Shown here: positions 8,327 to 17,612 of the stretch, piece by piece | How positions within the stretch are numbered: position 1 is the stretch's first letter | Layout: every line of letters starts with the position of its first letter | DNA from: Bradyrhizobium sp. Arg816 | Lineage (GTDB): Bacteria; Pseudomonadota; Alphaproteobacteria; Rhizobiales; Xanthobacteraceae | NCBI RefSeq assembly: GCF_029989365.1 | Contig: NZ_JAPRAQ010000009.1 | Coordinates: forward strand, 248,001 to 312,000 | Length of the DNA: 64,000 nucleotides | Direction of reading: 5' to 3' | Notes under the pieces: model-generated | The model's database searches: none | What the model was told of the DNA's origin: nothing | Seen by the model: the letters and a program-made list of their open reading frames with translations, nothing else | Position numbers and translations under genes: made by a program

Positions 8327-9139
8327 TCACTCCGCGACGCGCAAATACCGCATCAGCCTGCGGCTCGCGGGATCGCGCAGCGAGCGGTAGTAGTCGGCGC
8401 GCGCGGGCGGGTCGGTGTGGCGCACGAGGTCGGTCACGGGCGTGTAGCCCAGCATGCGACCGCCATCGGGCAGGGCGGCGCAGACGAAGCGCAGCACCTC
8501 GCCATTGCGCAAGGCGATGTTGATCGGCGTGGCATCGCCGATCCGCACCATTTCCATCCGCTGCGCGATGAAGGTACCGAGCTCATCCTCGGGCAGCTCG
8601 AACGCGCCGGTGTCGCGGCCGTGATACATCAGCGCAATGAAGGGCGGCTTGCCGTCGGCCACTTCGTCCGGCAGCGCAAAATAGTCGCGAAATGCGCGGT
8701 TGATGAATTCGGCACGCGTCTCGGCGTCGAGCAGCACGATGCCGATGTCGACCTGGTCGAGCGCGGCCGACAGTCGCGCGGCGGTGGCGTGGCTCTGGCG
8801 CTCGGCGGCGAATGTGCCGAGCAGCCGCTCGCGCATCAGGCCGGTGATTGCGGCCGTGCCGGCAGTCGTCACGGCCAGGAGGCCGAGCCGGACCAGATCC
8901 GCCGCCGCATAGCCCGGCAGGGCCCGATGGGCCAGAAAGAACAACGCCGCGCCGATCACCGCGACGGCAGCGCTCGTCATGGCGGAAGCGAGACCCGACA
9001 GCGAGCCGGCGAGCGCCACGATGCAGACGAACAGGGGCGCAGGCGAGGGAACAGGGACATAACGATCGAGCAGGATCGCCAGCAGCGCAATTGCCGCCGT
9101 CAGCGCCGGACCGGAGATCGCACGCCATCCGAACCGCAT
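8327..9139 (-). CDS. Membrane PAS-domain protein (DUF4118-like sensor without kinase)
   Basis: A 270-residue protein. The first 100 residues have about four hydrophobic segments (LTAAIALLAILLD, FVCIVALAGSLSGL, AVAVIGAALFFLAH, LLAVTTAGTAAITGL), like the DUF4118 membrane region of KdpD-type sensors. A PAS domain follows (ALDQVDIGIVLLDAETRAEF) and the protein ends after it. No kinase, GGDEF or HTH domain follows, so it is a truncated or stand-alone sensor. ATG 9139 was chosen because the upstream in-frame extension to 9469 covers another small gene. Confidence 0.7.
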   Translation of the reverse strand: MRFGWRAISGPALTAAIALLAILLDRYVPVPSPAPLFVCIVALAGSLSGLASAMTSAAVAVIGAALFFLAHRALPGYAAADLVRLGLLAVTTAGTAAITGLMRERLLGTFAAERQSHATAARLSAALDQVDIGIVLLDAETRAEFINRAFRDYFALPDEVADGKPPFIALMYHGRDTGAFELPEDELGTFIAQRMEMVRIGDATPINIALRNGEVLRFVCAALPDGGRMLGYTPVTDLVRHTDPPARADYYRSLRDPASRRLMRYLRVAE

Positions 9140-9267
9140 GGACCAGTCTCGCTGCTCCTGAACGAGGTAAGGCCGCAACACTGGCTGATCGTTGCGCCCA
9201 CGCGATGCAATTTCACGCGATGCGCTTAAGGGGCAGTTGCCGGCAGGGGCAAAGCTTGCGGCTGTTT

Positions 9268-9426
9268 TTAGACGAAATGCGCGTGCCTGAGGCGCTGCTG
9301 CTGCCCCGGCGCATTCAGCGTCGACGTCCCCGGGCTCTTGCGCATGCCGGTGAAAATCAACAGCGATGCCGCGACCAGGATGGCCGCAGTCAGGGTGATT
9401 GCAACGACTACCACAGGCGATTTCAT
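9268..9426 (-). CDS. Small single-pass membrane protein
   Basis: A 52-residue protein beginning MKSPVVVVAITLTAAILVAA, one transmembrane helix followed by a charged, glutamine- and histidine-containing tail. AGGA lies seven bases before ATG 9426. I do not recognise it. A comparable tiny membrane protein lies just upstream on the same strand. Confidence 0.5.
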   Translation of the reverse strand: MKSPVVVVAITLTAAILVAASLLIFTGMRKSPGTSTLNAPGQQQRLRHAHFV

Positions 9427-9499
9427 CGGTGTCCTGTCGCGATGCCGGTCGGCGCGGGCCGCGCGGCACCTTGAAGGCGGGTCCGGGATGAAACGGGGA

Positions 9500-9676
9500 T
9501 CAGACCGGCAGGCCCATCGCCATGGTCGCCTTGGTCGACAGCACTGTCAGGGTGACGATCAGGCACAGCGAGAGTGCGGCGACGGCGAGCGAGGCCACGA
9601 CCGCGTTGGTCAGCCGGGAAGACGAAACGGTAACGGTTTGGCCTCGAAAGCCTGCCGTGCCGGACGCCCGAATCAT
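9500..9676 (-). CDS. Small single-pass membrane protein
   Basis: A 58-residue protein starting MIRASGTAGFRGQTVTVSSS, with one hydrophobic helix at about residues 23-45 (VVASLAVAALSLCLIVTLTV). It shares strand and orientation with the 52-residue membrane protein 73 bases downstream, so the two may be one transcript. No family recognised. Confidence 0.5.
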   Translation of the reverse strand: MIRASGTAGFRGQTVTVSSSRLTNAVVASLAVAALSLCLIVTLTVLSTKATMAMGLPV

Positions 9677-9828
9677 GGTCTAAATCCTTCAACGTGCGAG
9701 CGAATCACCCGCGACTCGAACAATTTCCCTGTTTCAACCGGCAATATTGGGGCGGCCATAGCGGCGAAGATGGCGAGAATGCGGCGTAGGCTGCCCTTAT
9801 GCCCGCTATTCCCGGAGCCAGCGCGCCG

Positions 9829-10479
9829 TCAGGCGCCCGCCGCGATGCTGGCGGGGTCGTCGACGTCCGCCGGCCGCCAGTCCATCGATACGAAACCGGG
9901 GGCGGCCTCGACGCGCTTCAACCAGTCCCGGATCGCCGGGAAGGTCGAGAGGTCGAAGTCGCAGCGGTCGGCGAGGTGCGTGTAGCCGTAGAGCGCGATG
10001 TCGGCGACCGTGAGCTGGCGGGCGGCGAAATAGGCGTTGGTCTTGAGGTGGTTTTCCATCACCTGGAGCGCGCCATAGCCGCGCTCCATCCAGTCTTCCA
10101 GGGAGTGGGTCTGGAGATCGCGGCCGCCCTTGACCAGCGACAGCCAGAAATAGGCGGCGCCGATGTTCGGCTCGAGCGCGTGCTGCTCGAAGAACATCCA
10201 TTGCAGCGCCTCGGCGCGGTCGATGCGGTTCTCGGGCGCGAGCGGCGTGCCGACCGCGACGTACCAGAGGATGGCGTTGGACTCGGCGAGATAGCGGTCA
10301 TCGCCGACATCGAGCAGCGGCACTTGTCCGGACGGGTTCTTGGAGAGAAAGTCCGGCGTCTTGCTTTCGCCGCGCAGAATGTCCACCTCGACCGCTTCGT
10401 AAGGCACGTTCAACAGCGCCAGCGCAAGGCGGACCTTGTAGCTGTTGCCGGAGCGTTGCATCGAATAGAGCTTGTACAT
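9829..10479 (-). CDS. Glutathione S-transferase family protein
   Basis: A 216-residue GST. The N-terminal thioredoxin-like domain begins MYKLYSMQRSGNSYKVRLAL; the Ser/Asn near residue 10-12 fits the active site of theta- or beta-like bacterial GSTs. SGQVPLLD and LAESNAILWY form the glutathione site. The C-terminal helical domain includes TVADIALYGYTHLA. It is a paralogue of the GST at 27353, with the same GNSxKV and AESNAI/AQSNAI motifs. ATG 10479 is the family start. Confidence 0.85.
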   Translation of the reverse strand: MYKLYSMQRSGNSYKVRLALALLNVPYEAVEVDILRGESKTPDFLSKNPSGQVPLLDVGDDRYLAESNAILWYVAVGTPLAPENRIDRAEALQWMFFEQHALEPNIGAAYFWLSLVKGGRDLQTHSLEDWMERGYGALQVMENHLKTNAYFAARQLTVADIALYGYTHLADRCDFDLSTFPAIRDWLKRVEAAPGFVSMDWRPADVDDPASIAAGA

Positions 10480-11098
10480 TCTGGGAGTTCGTTCCGAGGA
10501 CGGGAAGGTGCGGTGTTCGTTACTTCGCATCGCGGCTAAACAATGATGCCGTTGCGAATCCGCCGCAAGACCCGCGTCATAGAAAAACTCGAAAACCCTA
10601 CCGCACCGCAATGCCGCGGAAGATCATTTCCTGCGACGCTGCAAATCAGATCACGCTTGCGTCAGCGCGCGGCCGCGGGACGATCGCGCCTCGCGAGAGC
10701 GGTCAGGACGCAGAAGCTTCCGCATCGTCATGGCCGGGCTTGACCCGGCCATCCACGCTCGACATACGACACAAAGAACGTGGATGCCCGGGCCTTCGCC
10801 GCGCCGAAGCGGCTTCGGCCGCGCAGGCGGGACAAGCCCGGGCATGACGGCGTTCAGATTTCGCTATGGCGACACGCAAAATTGCTCCGAGGACAAGCCT
10901 TCCCGGATATGAGCGATTTGCGTGGCAAAGTTACGGAAAATTGCGGAAAAACGCGTCTAGAAGCGCTCCAGATCCGTAAACTTTTTCGAGATCGGGCCGA
11001 AGTTTCTTGCGGCGCAGCGGCACACGTTTTAGGGTGGCTCATTCCCACAATTGGAGTCGTGAGGCCAAAGGGTTCACGACGCTTGTCAGGAGATGACG
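10480..11098. other. Gene-free stretch upstream of aspartate aminotransferase
   Basis: No supported gene in about 620 bases. It contains the palindromic element at 10726-10849 and, to its right, a relatively A/T-richer leader (about 10850-11080) that should hold the aatA promoter. I could not assign -35/-10 boxes with confidence. Confidence 0.5.
10726..10849. repeat. Extragenic palindrome (ATGGCCGGGCTTGACCCGGCCAT type)
   Basis: Three nested inverted pairs: outer CGTCATG/CATGACG, a hairpin at about 10730-10753 (TGGCCGGG/CCCGGCCA) and a second pair CCCGGGC/GCCCGGG around 10787 and 10836. The element is a common Bradyrhizobium-type intergenic repeat with no coding content. Confidence 0.75.
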
Positions 11099-12301
11099 AT
11101 GTCCTTCCTTGCCGCTGCGCTCGACCGTGTGAAGCCGTCCGCGACCATCGCGGTCACGGATAAAGCACGTGCGCTGAAAGCGGCGGGCCGCAACGTCATC
11201 GGCTTAGGTGCCGGCGAGCCCGACTTCGACACGCCCGCCAACATCAAGCTGGCTGCGATCCATGCCATCGAAGCCGGCAAGACCAAGTACACCGCCGTCG
11301 ACGGTATTCCCGAGCTGAAGGAAGCCATCATCGGCAAGTTTCAGCGCGAGAACGGCGTGGCCTACAAGCCGAACCAGATCATCGTCGGCACCGGCGGCAA
11401 GCAGGTGCTCTACAACGCGCTGATGGCGACCATCAATCCGGGCGACGAGGTGATCATCCCCGCGCCGTACTGGGTCAGCTATCCCGAGATGGTGGCGCTC
11501 GCCGGCGGCGAGCCGGTGCCGGTGGTCTGCACCGCCGCGACCGGCTTCAAGCTCCAGGCCGAGGCGCTGGAGCGTGCGATCACGCCGAAGACCAAATGGG
11601 TGATCCTGTGCTCGCCGTCGAACCCGACCGGTGCGGCCTACACCAGGACCGAGCTGAAGGCGCTCACCGACGTGCTGGTCAGGCATCCGCATGTCTGGGT
11701 GATGACCGACGACATGTACGAGCACCTCGTCTATGACGACTTCCAGTTCACCACGGTCGCGCAGGTCGAGCCGAAACTCTACGACCGCACGCTCACCGTG
11801 AACGGCGTGTCGAAGGCCTATTGCATGACCGGCTGGCGCATCGGCTACGCCGGCGGTCCGGCGCAGCTCATCAAGGCGATGTCGACGATCCAATCGCAGT
11901 CGACCTCGAACCCGTCGTCGATTGCACAATGGGCCGCGGTGGAAGCGCTGAACGGTCCGCAGGACTTCATCCCCGCCAACAACAAGGTGTTCAAGGAGCG
12001 CCGCGACCTCGTGGTCTCCATGCTCAACCAGGCCAAGGGCATCGAGTGCCCGCGTCCCGAAGGCGCCTTCTACGTCTATCCCTCTTGCGCCGGCACGATC
12101 GGCAAGACCGCGCCGTCGGGCAAGGTGATCGACAATGACGAGACCTTCGTGACCGAGTTGCTCGAGACCGAAGGCGTCGCCGTGGTGCAGGGTTCGGCGT
12201 TCGGCCTCGGCCCGGCCTTCCGCATCTCTTACGCGACCAAGACCTCGGACCTCGAAGACGCCTGCAAGCGCATCCAGCGCTTCTGCGGCAATCTCCGCTG
12301 A
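11099..12301 (+). CDS. aatA: Aspartate aminotransferase (class I, type Ib)
   Basis: PLP enzyme converting aspartate and 2-oxoglutarate to oxaloacetate and glutamate, 400 residues. Lys239 in NGVSKAYCMTGWRIGY is the Schiff-base lysine. Asn and Asp of SPSNPTG (near 176) and MTDDMYEHL (near 203) bind the ring, and the C-terminal FRISYA arginine binds substrate carboxylate. The N-terminal VTDKARALKAAGRNVIGLGAGEPDFDTP is typical of type Ib enzymes in rhizobia, some of which also act on prephenate. ATG 11099 has AGGAG nine bases upstream; the ATG at 11093 is too close to that site. A strong terminator follows. Confidence 0.92.
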   Translation: MSFLAAALDRVKPSATIAVTDKARALKAAGRNVIGLGAGEPDFDTPANIKLAAIHAIEAGKTKYTAVDGIPELKEAIIGKFQRENGVAYKPNQIIVGTGGKQVLYNALMATINPGDEVIIPAPYWVSYPEMVALAGGEPVPVVCTAATGFKLQAEALERAITPKTKWVILCSPSNPTGAAYTRTELKALTDVLVRHPHVWVMTDDMYEHLVYDDFQFTTVAQVEPKLYDRTLTVNGVSKAYCMTGWRIGYAGGPAQLIKAMSTIQSQSTSNPSSIAQWAAVEALNGPQDFIPANNKVFKERRDLVVSMLNQAKGIECPRPEGAFYVYPSCAGTIGKTAPSGKVIDNDETFVTELLETEGVAVVQGSAFGLGPAFRISYATKTSDLEDACKRIQRFCGNLR

Positions 12302-12340
12302 GCCTGTCGCAAATATCTATCGACAAATACCTATCGAAAA

Positions 12341-12365
12341 GGCCCGCCTCCGGCGGGCCTTTTTA
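12341..12365 (+). terminator. Rho-independent terminator of aatA
   Basis: Stem GGCCCGCC/GGCGGGCC with a three-base loop followed by five T residues, 40 bases after the aatA stop. Confidence 0.9.
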
Positions 12366-12487
12366 TTGTTTGCACGCTTATCGTCACGCGTGATCTGGCA
12401 CCACCACGGCTCTTGTGGCATAGACCATCGCGCAACACGGGTGGGGCGCTCTCTCTGCTCGCATCACATTCATCGCCGGAGACATTC

Positions 12488-12970
12488 ATGCGCCGTTCGT
12501 TCATCCTCGCCGGGCTCGCCGCGGCCAGCCTCGTTGCCTCCGTCGCAAACAGCGGCGCTCAGCAGCAGCGGATGGTCCGGGTCGGCGTGCTCGAATGCCG
12601 CGGCGGCGCCAGCGTCGGCTTCATCGTGGGATCGGTGACCAATCTCGGTTGCGTCCTGCGTGCCGACGGTTTGCCGGAAGATCGCTACGTCGCGACCATC
12701 CGTAAAGTGGGCCTCGACATCGGCATCACCCAGGAGACCACGCTTGCCTGGGGCGTGTTCGCGCCGGTCGACCGGCTCGGCCCCGGCGATCTCTCGGGCA
12801 ATTATGCCGGCGCGCAGGGCAGCGCCTCGGTCGGCGTCGGTATCGGTGGCAACGCGCTGGTCGGCGGCTCCAACAATTCGATCGCGCTCCAGCCGCTCAG
12901 CGTGCAGGGCCAGGTCGGCCTCAACGTCGCCGCCGGCCTCGAGAGGCTGGAACTCCGTCCGGGTCGTTGA
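12488..12970 (+). CDS. Secreted DUF992 domain protein
   Basis: A 160-residue exported protein. The signal peptide MRRSFILAGLAAASLVASVA is followed by a likely cleavage near NSGAQ. The mature part has the DUF992 pattern: VRVGVLECRGG, VGFIVGSVTNLGCVLR (two cysteines that could form a disulfide), and a glycine-rich barrel-like C-terminal half. GGAG lies ahead of ATG 12488. The family is periplasmic and of unknown role. Confidence 0.8.
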   Translation: MRRSFILAGLAAASLVASVANSGAQQQRMVRVGVLECRGGASVGFIVGSVTNLGCVLRADGLPEDRYVATIRKVGLDIGITQETTLAWGVFAPVDRLGPGDLSGNYAGAQGSASVGVGIGGNALVGGSNNSIALQPLSVQGQVGLNVAAGLERLELRPGR

Positions 12971-13123
12971 CAATTTCGCGTGTGCTGATCGCGTCGGTCC
13001 GACGCGATTTCGGCAACGACGCACCGCAGCGATTTTTGATGCTTGCCAAATCTCGGGGACGGGCAGAGCATCGGCGTTTGCCGACCCAATCATGGGCCGA
13101 GCTCCACACCAAGGAGGCGGCGA

Positions 13124-15172
13124 ATGGGACAAGACGTCAGAAGTCCCCGAGGTCCACGGTGCATCGCACTGGTGGGCCCATTCCAAAGCGGTAAAACCAC
13201 ACTTCTCGAAGCAATACTGGCGCGAACGGGCGCAATCCCCCGCGCCGGCAGCGTCGACGCCGGAACATCCGTCGGCGACGCCTCCGCGGAGGCCCGTCAT
13301 CACAAGATGACCGTCGGCCTGACTGCCGCCACCACGAGTTTCATGGGCGACAGCTACACCTTCCTCGATTGTCCCGGTTCCGTTGAGTTCGCCCACGACA
13401 TGCGTGCAGCGCTTCCCGCTGTCGACGCCGCGGTTGTGGTCTGCGAGGCCGACGAGAAGAAGCTGCCGCAGCTTCAGATCATCCTGCGCGAGCTGGAGGA
13501 GCTGAAGATCCCGCGTTTCCTGTTCCTCAACAAGATCGACCGCGCCAACAAGCGCATCCGCGAGACGCTGGCAACGCTCCAGCCGGCCTCGCGCGTGCCG
13601 CTGGTGCTGCGCCAGATTCCGATCTGGAAGGGCGAGCTGATCGAGGGCTTCGTCGATCTCGCGCTGGAACGTGCGTTCATCTACCGCGAGCACAAGGCCT
13701 CCGAGGTGGTCGCGCTCGAAGGCGGAGATCTCGATCGCGAGAAGGAGGCCCGCTTCTCGATGCTGGAGAAGCTCGCCGATCACGACGACGCGCTGATGGA
13801 GCAACTGCTCGAGGACATCCAGCCGCCGCGCGATGCGGTGTTCGACGATCTCGCGCGCGAATTGCGCGAGGGGCAGATCTGCCCCGTGTTGCTGGGGGCC
13901 GCCGCGCGCGAAAACGGCGTGCTGCGCCTGATGAAGGCCCTACGCCACGAGGCGCCCGGCATCGAGGAAACTGCAAAGCGTCTCGGTGTGCCGGCCAGCA
14001 AGGAGGCGCTCGGCTACGTCTTCAAGACGCTGCATTCGCAGCACGGCGGAAAGCTGTCGCTGACGCGATTGCTCGCCGGCCATCTCGACGACGGCGCCAC
14101 GCTGCAATCCGCCTCCGGCGGGAGCGGCCGCATCTCCGGCATCCTCGCCGTCAACGGCGCCTACGATACCAAGCGTGCCGCGGCCGAAGCCGGCGACACG
14201 GTTGCGCTCGCCAAGGTCGACCCGATCAAGACCGGCGATACGGTCTCGAGCGGCAAGTCCCCGCCGGCTGCGCTGTTCGCCCCGGAGCCGACGCCGCCGG
14301 TGCTCGCGATCTCGGTCGCCGCCACCGACCGCAAGGACGACGTCAAGCTCGGCCAGGCCCTTGCCCGGCTGCACGAGGAGGATCCCTCGCTCGGCATCGT
14401 GATGAACGCCCAGACCCACGACACCGTGCTGTGGGGCCAGGGCGAAATGCATCTGCGCGTGGCGAGCGAGCGGCTGCGCGACCGCTTCGGCGTCAAGATC
14501 ACCTCGCAGCCACCCGCGATCGGCTACCAGGAGACCATCCGCAAGCCGATCGTCCAGCGCGGCCGGCACAAGAAGCAGTCCGGTGGCCACGGGCAGTTCG
14601 GCGACGTCGTGCTCGACATCAAGCCGCTGCCGCGCGGCGAGGGGTTCAAGTTCGCCGAAAAGGTCGTGGGCGGCGCGGTGCCGCGCAACTATATCGGCGC
14701 GGTGGAAGAGGGCGTTGTCGACGGACTGACGCGCGGCCCGCTCGGTTTCCCCGTCACCGATCTACAGGTGACGCTGACCGACGGCTCCTACCACAGTGTC
14801 GACTCCTCCGACCTCGCCTTCCGCACGGCGGCGCGGGTCGGACTCAACGAAGGTCTGCCGCAATGCCAGTCGGTGCTGCTGGAGCCGATCCACGTGGTCG
14901 AGATCGTCTGCCCGACCGACGCTACCGCCAAGATCAACGCGATCCTGTCGGCGCGGCGCGGCCAGATCCTCGGCTTCGACACCCGTGACGGCTGGAGCGG
15001 ATGGGACTGCGTCCGCGCCATGATGCCGGAGGCGGAGATCGGCGAGCTCATCGTCGAGCTGCGTTCGGCCACGGCCGGAGCCGGCAGCTTCACCCGTCAG
15101 TTCGACCACATGGCCGAGGTGACCGGCCGCGCTGCCGACCAGATCATCGCCGCGCATCAGCACGCGGCGTGA
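13124..15172 (+). CDS. Elongation factor G-like translational GTPase
   Basis: A 682-residue EF-G homologue, close to the usual 690-700. The GTPase core shows a P-loop CIALVGPFQSGKTTLLEAIL (residues 17-36), DCPGS for the DxxG motif and LNKIDR for NKxD. Domains II to V follow, with the domain IV signature GGHGQFGDV and the domain V end ARRGQILGFD. The P-loop lacks the His-Asp of GHxDxGKT, and the 'RGITI' switch I motif of true EF-G is not recognisable, so this is the EF-G-like paralogue class and not the housekeeping fusA product. AAGGAGG lies eight bases before ATG 13124. Its role in translation or ribosome recycling is uncertain. Confidence 0.85.
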   Translation: MGQDVRSPRGPRCIALVGPFQSGKTTLLEAILARTGAIPRAGSVDAGTSVGDASAEARHHKMTVGLTAATTSFMGDSYTFLDCPGSVEFAHDMRAALPAVDAAVVVCEADEKKLPQLQIILRELEELKIPRFLFLNKIDRANKRIRETLATLQPASRVPLVLRQIPIWKGELIEGFVDLALERAFIYREHKASEVVALEGGDLDREKEARFSMLEKLADHDDALMEQLLEDIQPPRDAVFDDLARELREGQICPVLLGAAARENGVLRLMKALRHEAPGIEETAKRLGVPASKEALGYVFKTLHSQHGGKLSLTRLLAGHLDDGATLQSASGGSGRISGILAVNGAYDTKRAAAEAGDTVALAKVDPIKTGDTVSSGKSPPAALFAPEPTPPVLAISVAATDRKDDVKLGQALARLHEEDPSLGIVMNAQTHDTVLWGQGEMHLRVASERLRDRFGVKITSQPPAIGYQETIRKPIVQRGRHKKQSGGHGQFGDVVLDIKPLPRGEGFKFAEKVVGGAVPRNYIGAVEEGVVDGLTRGPLGFPVTDLQVTLTDGSYHSVDSSDLAFRTAARVGLNEGLPQCQSVLLEPIHVVEIVCPTDATAKINAILSARRGQILGFDTRDGWSGWDCVRAMMPEAEIGELIVELRSATAGAGSFTRQFDHMAEVTGRAADQIIAAHQHAA

Positions 15173-15205
15173 TCCGCCTCGCGCGGTGAGGGAGGCTCCG
15201 CTCGC

Positions 15206-15243
15206 TCACTTCCTCTCCCCCTTCTTACGGGGTGAGGAAGTGA
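15206..15243. repeat. Inverted repeat after the EF-G-like gene
   Basis: Arms TCACTTCCTC and GAGGAAGTGA with additional CCCC/GGGG pairing inside. It lies 34 bases after the EF-G-like stop and could act as a transcript end, but no T tract follows. Confidence 0.6.
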
Positions 15244-15262
15244 GGCGGTGTCCTCTCCACGC

Positions 15263-15340
15263 GTCATTGCGAGCGCAGCGAAGCAATCCAGAGTCTTTCC
15301 ACGGAGGGATTCTGGATTGCTTCGCTGCGCTCGCAATGAC
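15263..15340. repeat. Extragenic palindrome, family 1 (copy 2)
   Basis: Same family as 2170-2255: outer arms GTCATTGCGAGCGCAGCGAAG and its complement, inner arms GCAATCCAGA/TCTGGATTGC. It forms an almost perfect cruciform and is more regular than copy 1. Confidence 0.9.
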
Positions 15341-15435
15341 GGAAGGGCACTTGCACCAAGCGCTCGCAATGATGTATTTTACATCATTGTGCATGCTCCA
15401 GATATCACTTATAAGCTCTGATACGTGAGGCCACG

Positions 15436-15708
15436 GTGATCACGTCGTTCCAGATGCGGGCAGCCCGCGCGCTGCTTGGCATTGACCAGAAAGCCTTGGC
15501 CGAGCTCGCCGGCGTTTCGCTGCCGACCATCCAGCGGATGGAGGCCAGCACCGGCAATGTTCGCGGCGTGGTCGAGACCTTGATCAAGGTGGTCGAGGCG
15601 TTCGACCGGGCCGGCGTCGAGCTGATCGGCGAGCAGGCCCGCAGCGACAGCGGCGGGCGGGGCGTTCGCCTGAAGGAGCCGGGGCCGCCGCGCCGCGTCG
15701 GGGCATGA
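15436..15708 (+). CDS. XRE-like helix-turn-helix regulator beside the SulP gene
   Basis: A 90-residue regulator. The helix-turn-helix is ARALLGIDQKALAELAGVSL followed by PTIQRMEAS; a short dimerisation helix (LIKVVEAFDRAGVELI) and a basic, glycine-rich tail follow. GTG 15436 has GAGG upstream. It is 95 bases before the SulP permease on the same strand and is likely to control it or be cotranscribed. The leader 15365-15430 contains a short direct repeat ATGTATTTTACATCATTGTGCA that may be promoter or operator. Confidence 0.75.
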   Translation: MITSFQMRAARALLGIDQKALAELAGVSLPTIQRMEASTGNVRGVVETLIKVVEAFDRAGVELIGEQARSDSGGRGVRLKEPGPPRRVGA

Positions 15709-15803
15709 TCGGTGTGATGATCGTGCCCGGAATCAGGATGAGCTAGCGCATCGTCGCACGCGCGCGCTGCACGATGCACCGGAGCATTGTGGGGCAGCGG
15801 AGC

Positions 15804-17558
15804 ATGAGCATCACCAGCGAGCGGGCAGGCGGGCTGCATCGACCGCGTCAGCCGACCTTTGCCGAACTGTATTTGCCAAAGCTCGTCACCGTCTGGCGCG
15901 AGGGTTATGGCGTCGCTGATTTCCGCGCCGATGTGTTCGCGGGCCTGACAGTTGCCATCGTCGCGCTGCCGCTGTCGATGGCGATCGCAATCGCCTCCGG
16001 CGTGACGCCGGACCGCGGGCTCTACACCGCTGTCGTCGGCGGCTTCATCGTATCGCTGCTCGGCGGCAGTCGCTTCCAGATCGGCGGGCCTGCCGGCGCC
16101 TTCATCGTGCTGGTCGCGGTGACCGCGGAGCGGCACGGCGTCGACGGAGTGATCCTCGCCACCCTGATGGCGGGCATGGTCCTGATCGCCGCGGGCCTGT
16201 TGCGGATCGGCACCTACATCAAGTTCATTCCCTACCCCGTCACGGTCGGCTTCACCGCGGGCATCGCCGTGATCATCTTCGCCAGCCAGCTCCGCGATCT
16301 CTCAGGGATCACGCTGGCCGGGAAAGAGCCCGGCGAATTCGTGCCGAAACTCGTTGCGCTCGCCGGAGGCCTGCACACGATCAATCCGTCCGCCGTCGCG
16401 GTCGCGATCGTCAGCATCGTCATCATCGCAGCCTTGCGGCGCTGGCGGCCGTCCTGGCCCGGCATCCTGATCGCGGTCGTGCTCGCGGCGGTCGCGACTG
16501 CCGTGCTGTCGCTGCCCGTGGAAACCATCGGCAGCCGCTTCGGCGGCATTCCGCGCGAATTGCCGTCTCCGGCGCTGCCGGCGTTCTCGCTTGCGAAGGC
16601 GACGGCCGTGCTGCCTGACGCGATCTCGTTCGCGCTGCTGGCCGCGATCGAATCGCTGCTGTCGGCGGTGGTCGCCGACGGCATGACCGGACGCCGCCAC
16701 CGCTCCAATTGCGAGCTGGTGGCGCAAGGCGCGGCCAACATCGGTTCGGCGCTGTTCGGCGGCATCTGCGTCACCGGCCTGATCGCGCGCACCGCCACCA
16801 ACATCCGCGCCGGCGCGCGCGGGCCGCTCGCGGGGATGCTGCATTCGGCCTTCCTGCTGCTGTTCATGCTGATCGCGGCGCCGCTCGCGAGCTACATCCC
16901 GCTGGCCGCGCTCGCCGCCGTGCTCGTCGTCGTCGCCTGGACCATGGCGGAGAAGCACGAATTCGCAACGCTCTTGCGCTCATCCTGGGGCGATGCCGTC
17001 GTGCTGCTCGCGACCTTCCTGCTCACCATCTTCCGCGACCTGACCGAAGGCATCCTGGTCGGCTTCGCGCTCGGCGCGGTGCTGTTCATCCACCGCATGG
17101 CGGAGATGACTGGCATCGAGGAGCGCTCCCCGCTGGTGGCCGCCGATCGTCCCGATGACGGCAATGGCGAGCGCGTGCCTTACGATCCCGCGCTCGCCAT
17201 CGATCGCGACGTGCTGGTCTATCGCATCACCGGCGCGTTCTTCTTCGGTGCCGCCTCGGCAATCGGAAACGTGCTCGACGGCATCGCCGAGCAGCGCAAG
17301 GGTCTCGTGGTCGATTTCGCCGCGGTGCCGTTCCTGGACTCGACGGCCGCCAACGTGCTCGGCCGCGTCGCCGCCAAGGCGCACCGCCATGGCATCCGGC
17401 TGTTCATCACCGGGGCGTCGCCTCCGGTTCGCCGCGCGCTGCTCACCCATGGCGTGACGCCGCCGCGTGCGCGCTATCGCGAGACCATCGCGCGTGCCGT
17501 CGCCGACATCAAGGCCGGCGCGGCGCAGCCCGTGGCCGACGACGCGGCCGCGACCTGA
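15804..17558 (+). CDS. SulP family anion transporter with STAS domain
   Basis: A 584-residue inner-membrane transporter. Residues about 30-430 form the transmembrane region: ADVFAGLTVAIVALPLSMAI is the SulP signature helix, and FQIGGPAGAFIVLVA follows. A C-terminal STAS domain (about 455-570) has the switch-like LVVDFAAVPFLDSTAANVL serine. Start ATG 15804 has GGAG upstream; 15774 has no site. SulP proteins move sulfate, bicarbonate, molybdate or dicarboxylates; the substrate cannot be read here. No cysteine biosynthesis genes flank it. Confidence 0.88.
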   Translation: MSITSERAGGLHRPRQPTFAELYLPKLVTVWREGYGVADFRADVFAGLTVAIVALPLSMAIAIASGVTPDRGLYTAVVGGFIVSLLGGSRFQIGGPAGAFIVLVAVTAERHGVDGVILATLMAGMVLIAAGLLRIGTYIKFIPYPVTVGFTAGIAVIIFASQLRDLSGITLAGKEPGEFVPKLVALAGGLHTINPSAVAVAIVSIVIIAALRRWRPSWPGILIAVVLAAVATAVLSLPVETIGSRFGGIPRELPSPALPAFSLAKATAVLPDAISFALLAAIESLLSAVVADGMTGRRHRSNCELVAQGAANIGSALFGGICVTGLIARTATNIRAGARGPLAGMLHSAFLLLFMLIAAPLASYIPLAALAAVLVVVAWTMAEKHEFATLLRSSWGDAVVLLATFLLTIFRDLTEGILVGFALGAVLFIHRMAEMTGIEERSPLVAADRPDDGNGERVPYDPALAIDRDVLVYRITGAFFFGAASAIGNVLDGIAEQRKGLVVDFAAVPFLDSTAANVLGRVAAKAHRHGIRLFITGASPPVRRALLTHGVTPPRARYRETIARAVADIKAGAAQPVADDAAAT

Positions 17559-17612
17559 CGGCAGCGCACTTCTCAAGCCGGCCGATTTGATCGACACTGC
17601 CGCGTCACGGCG

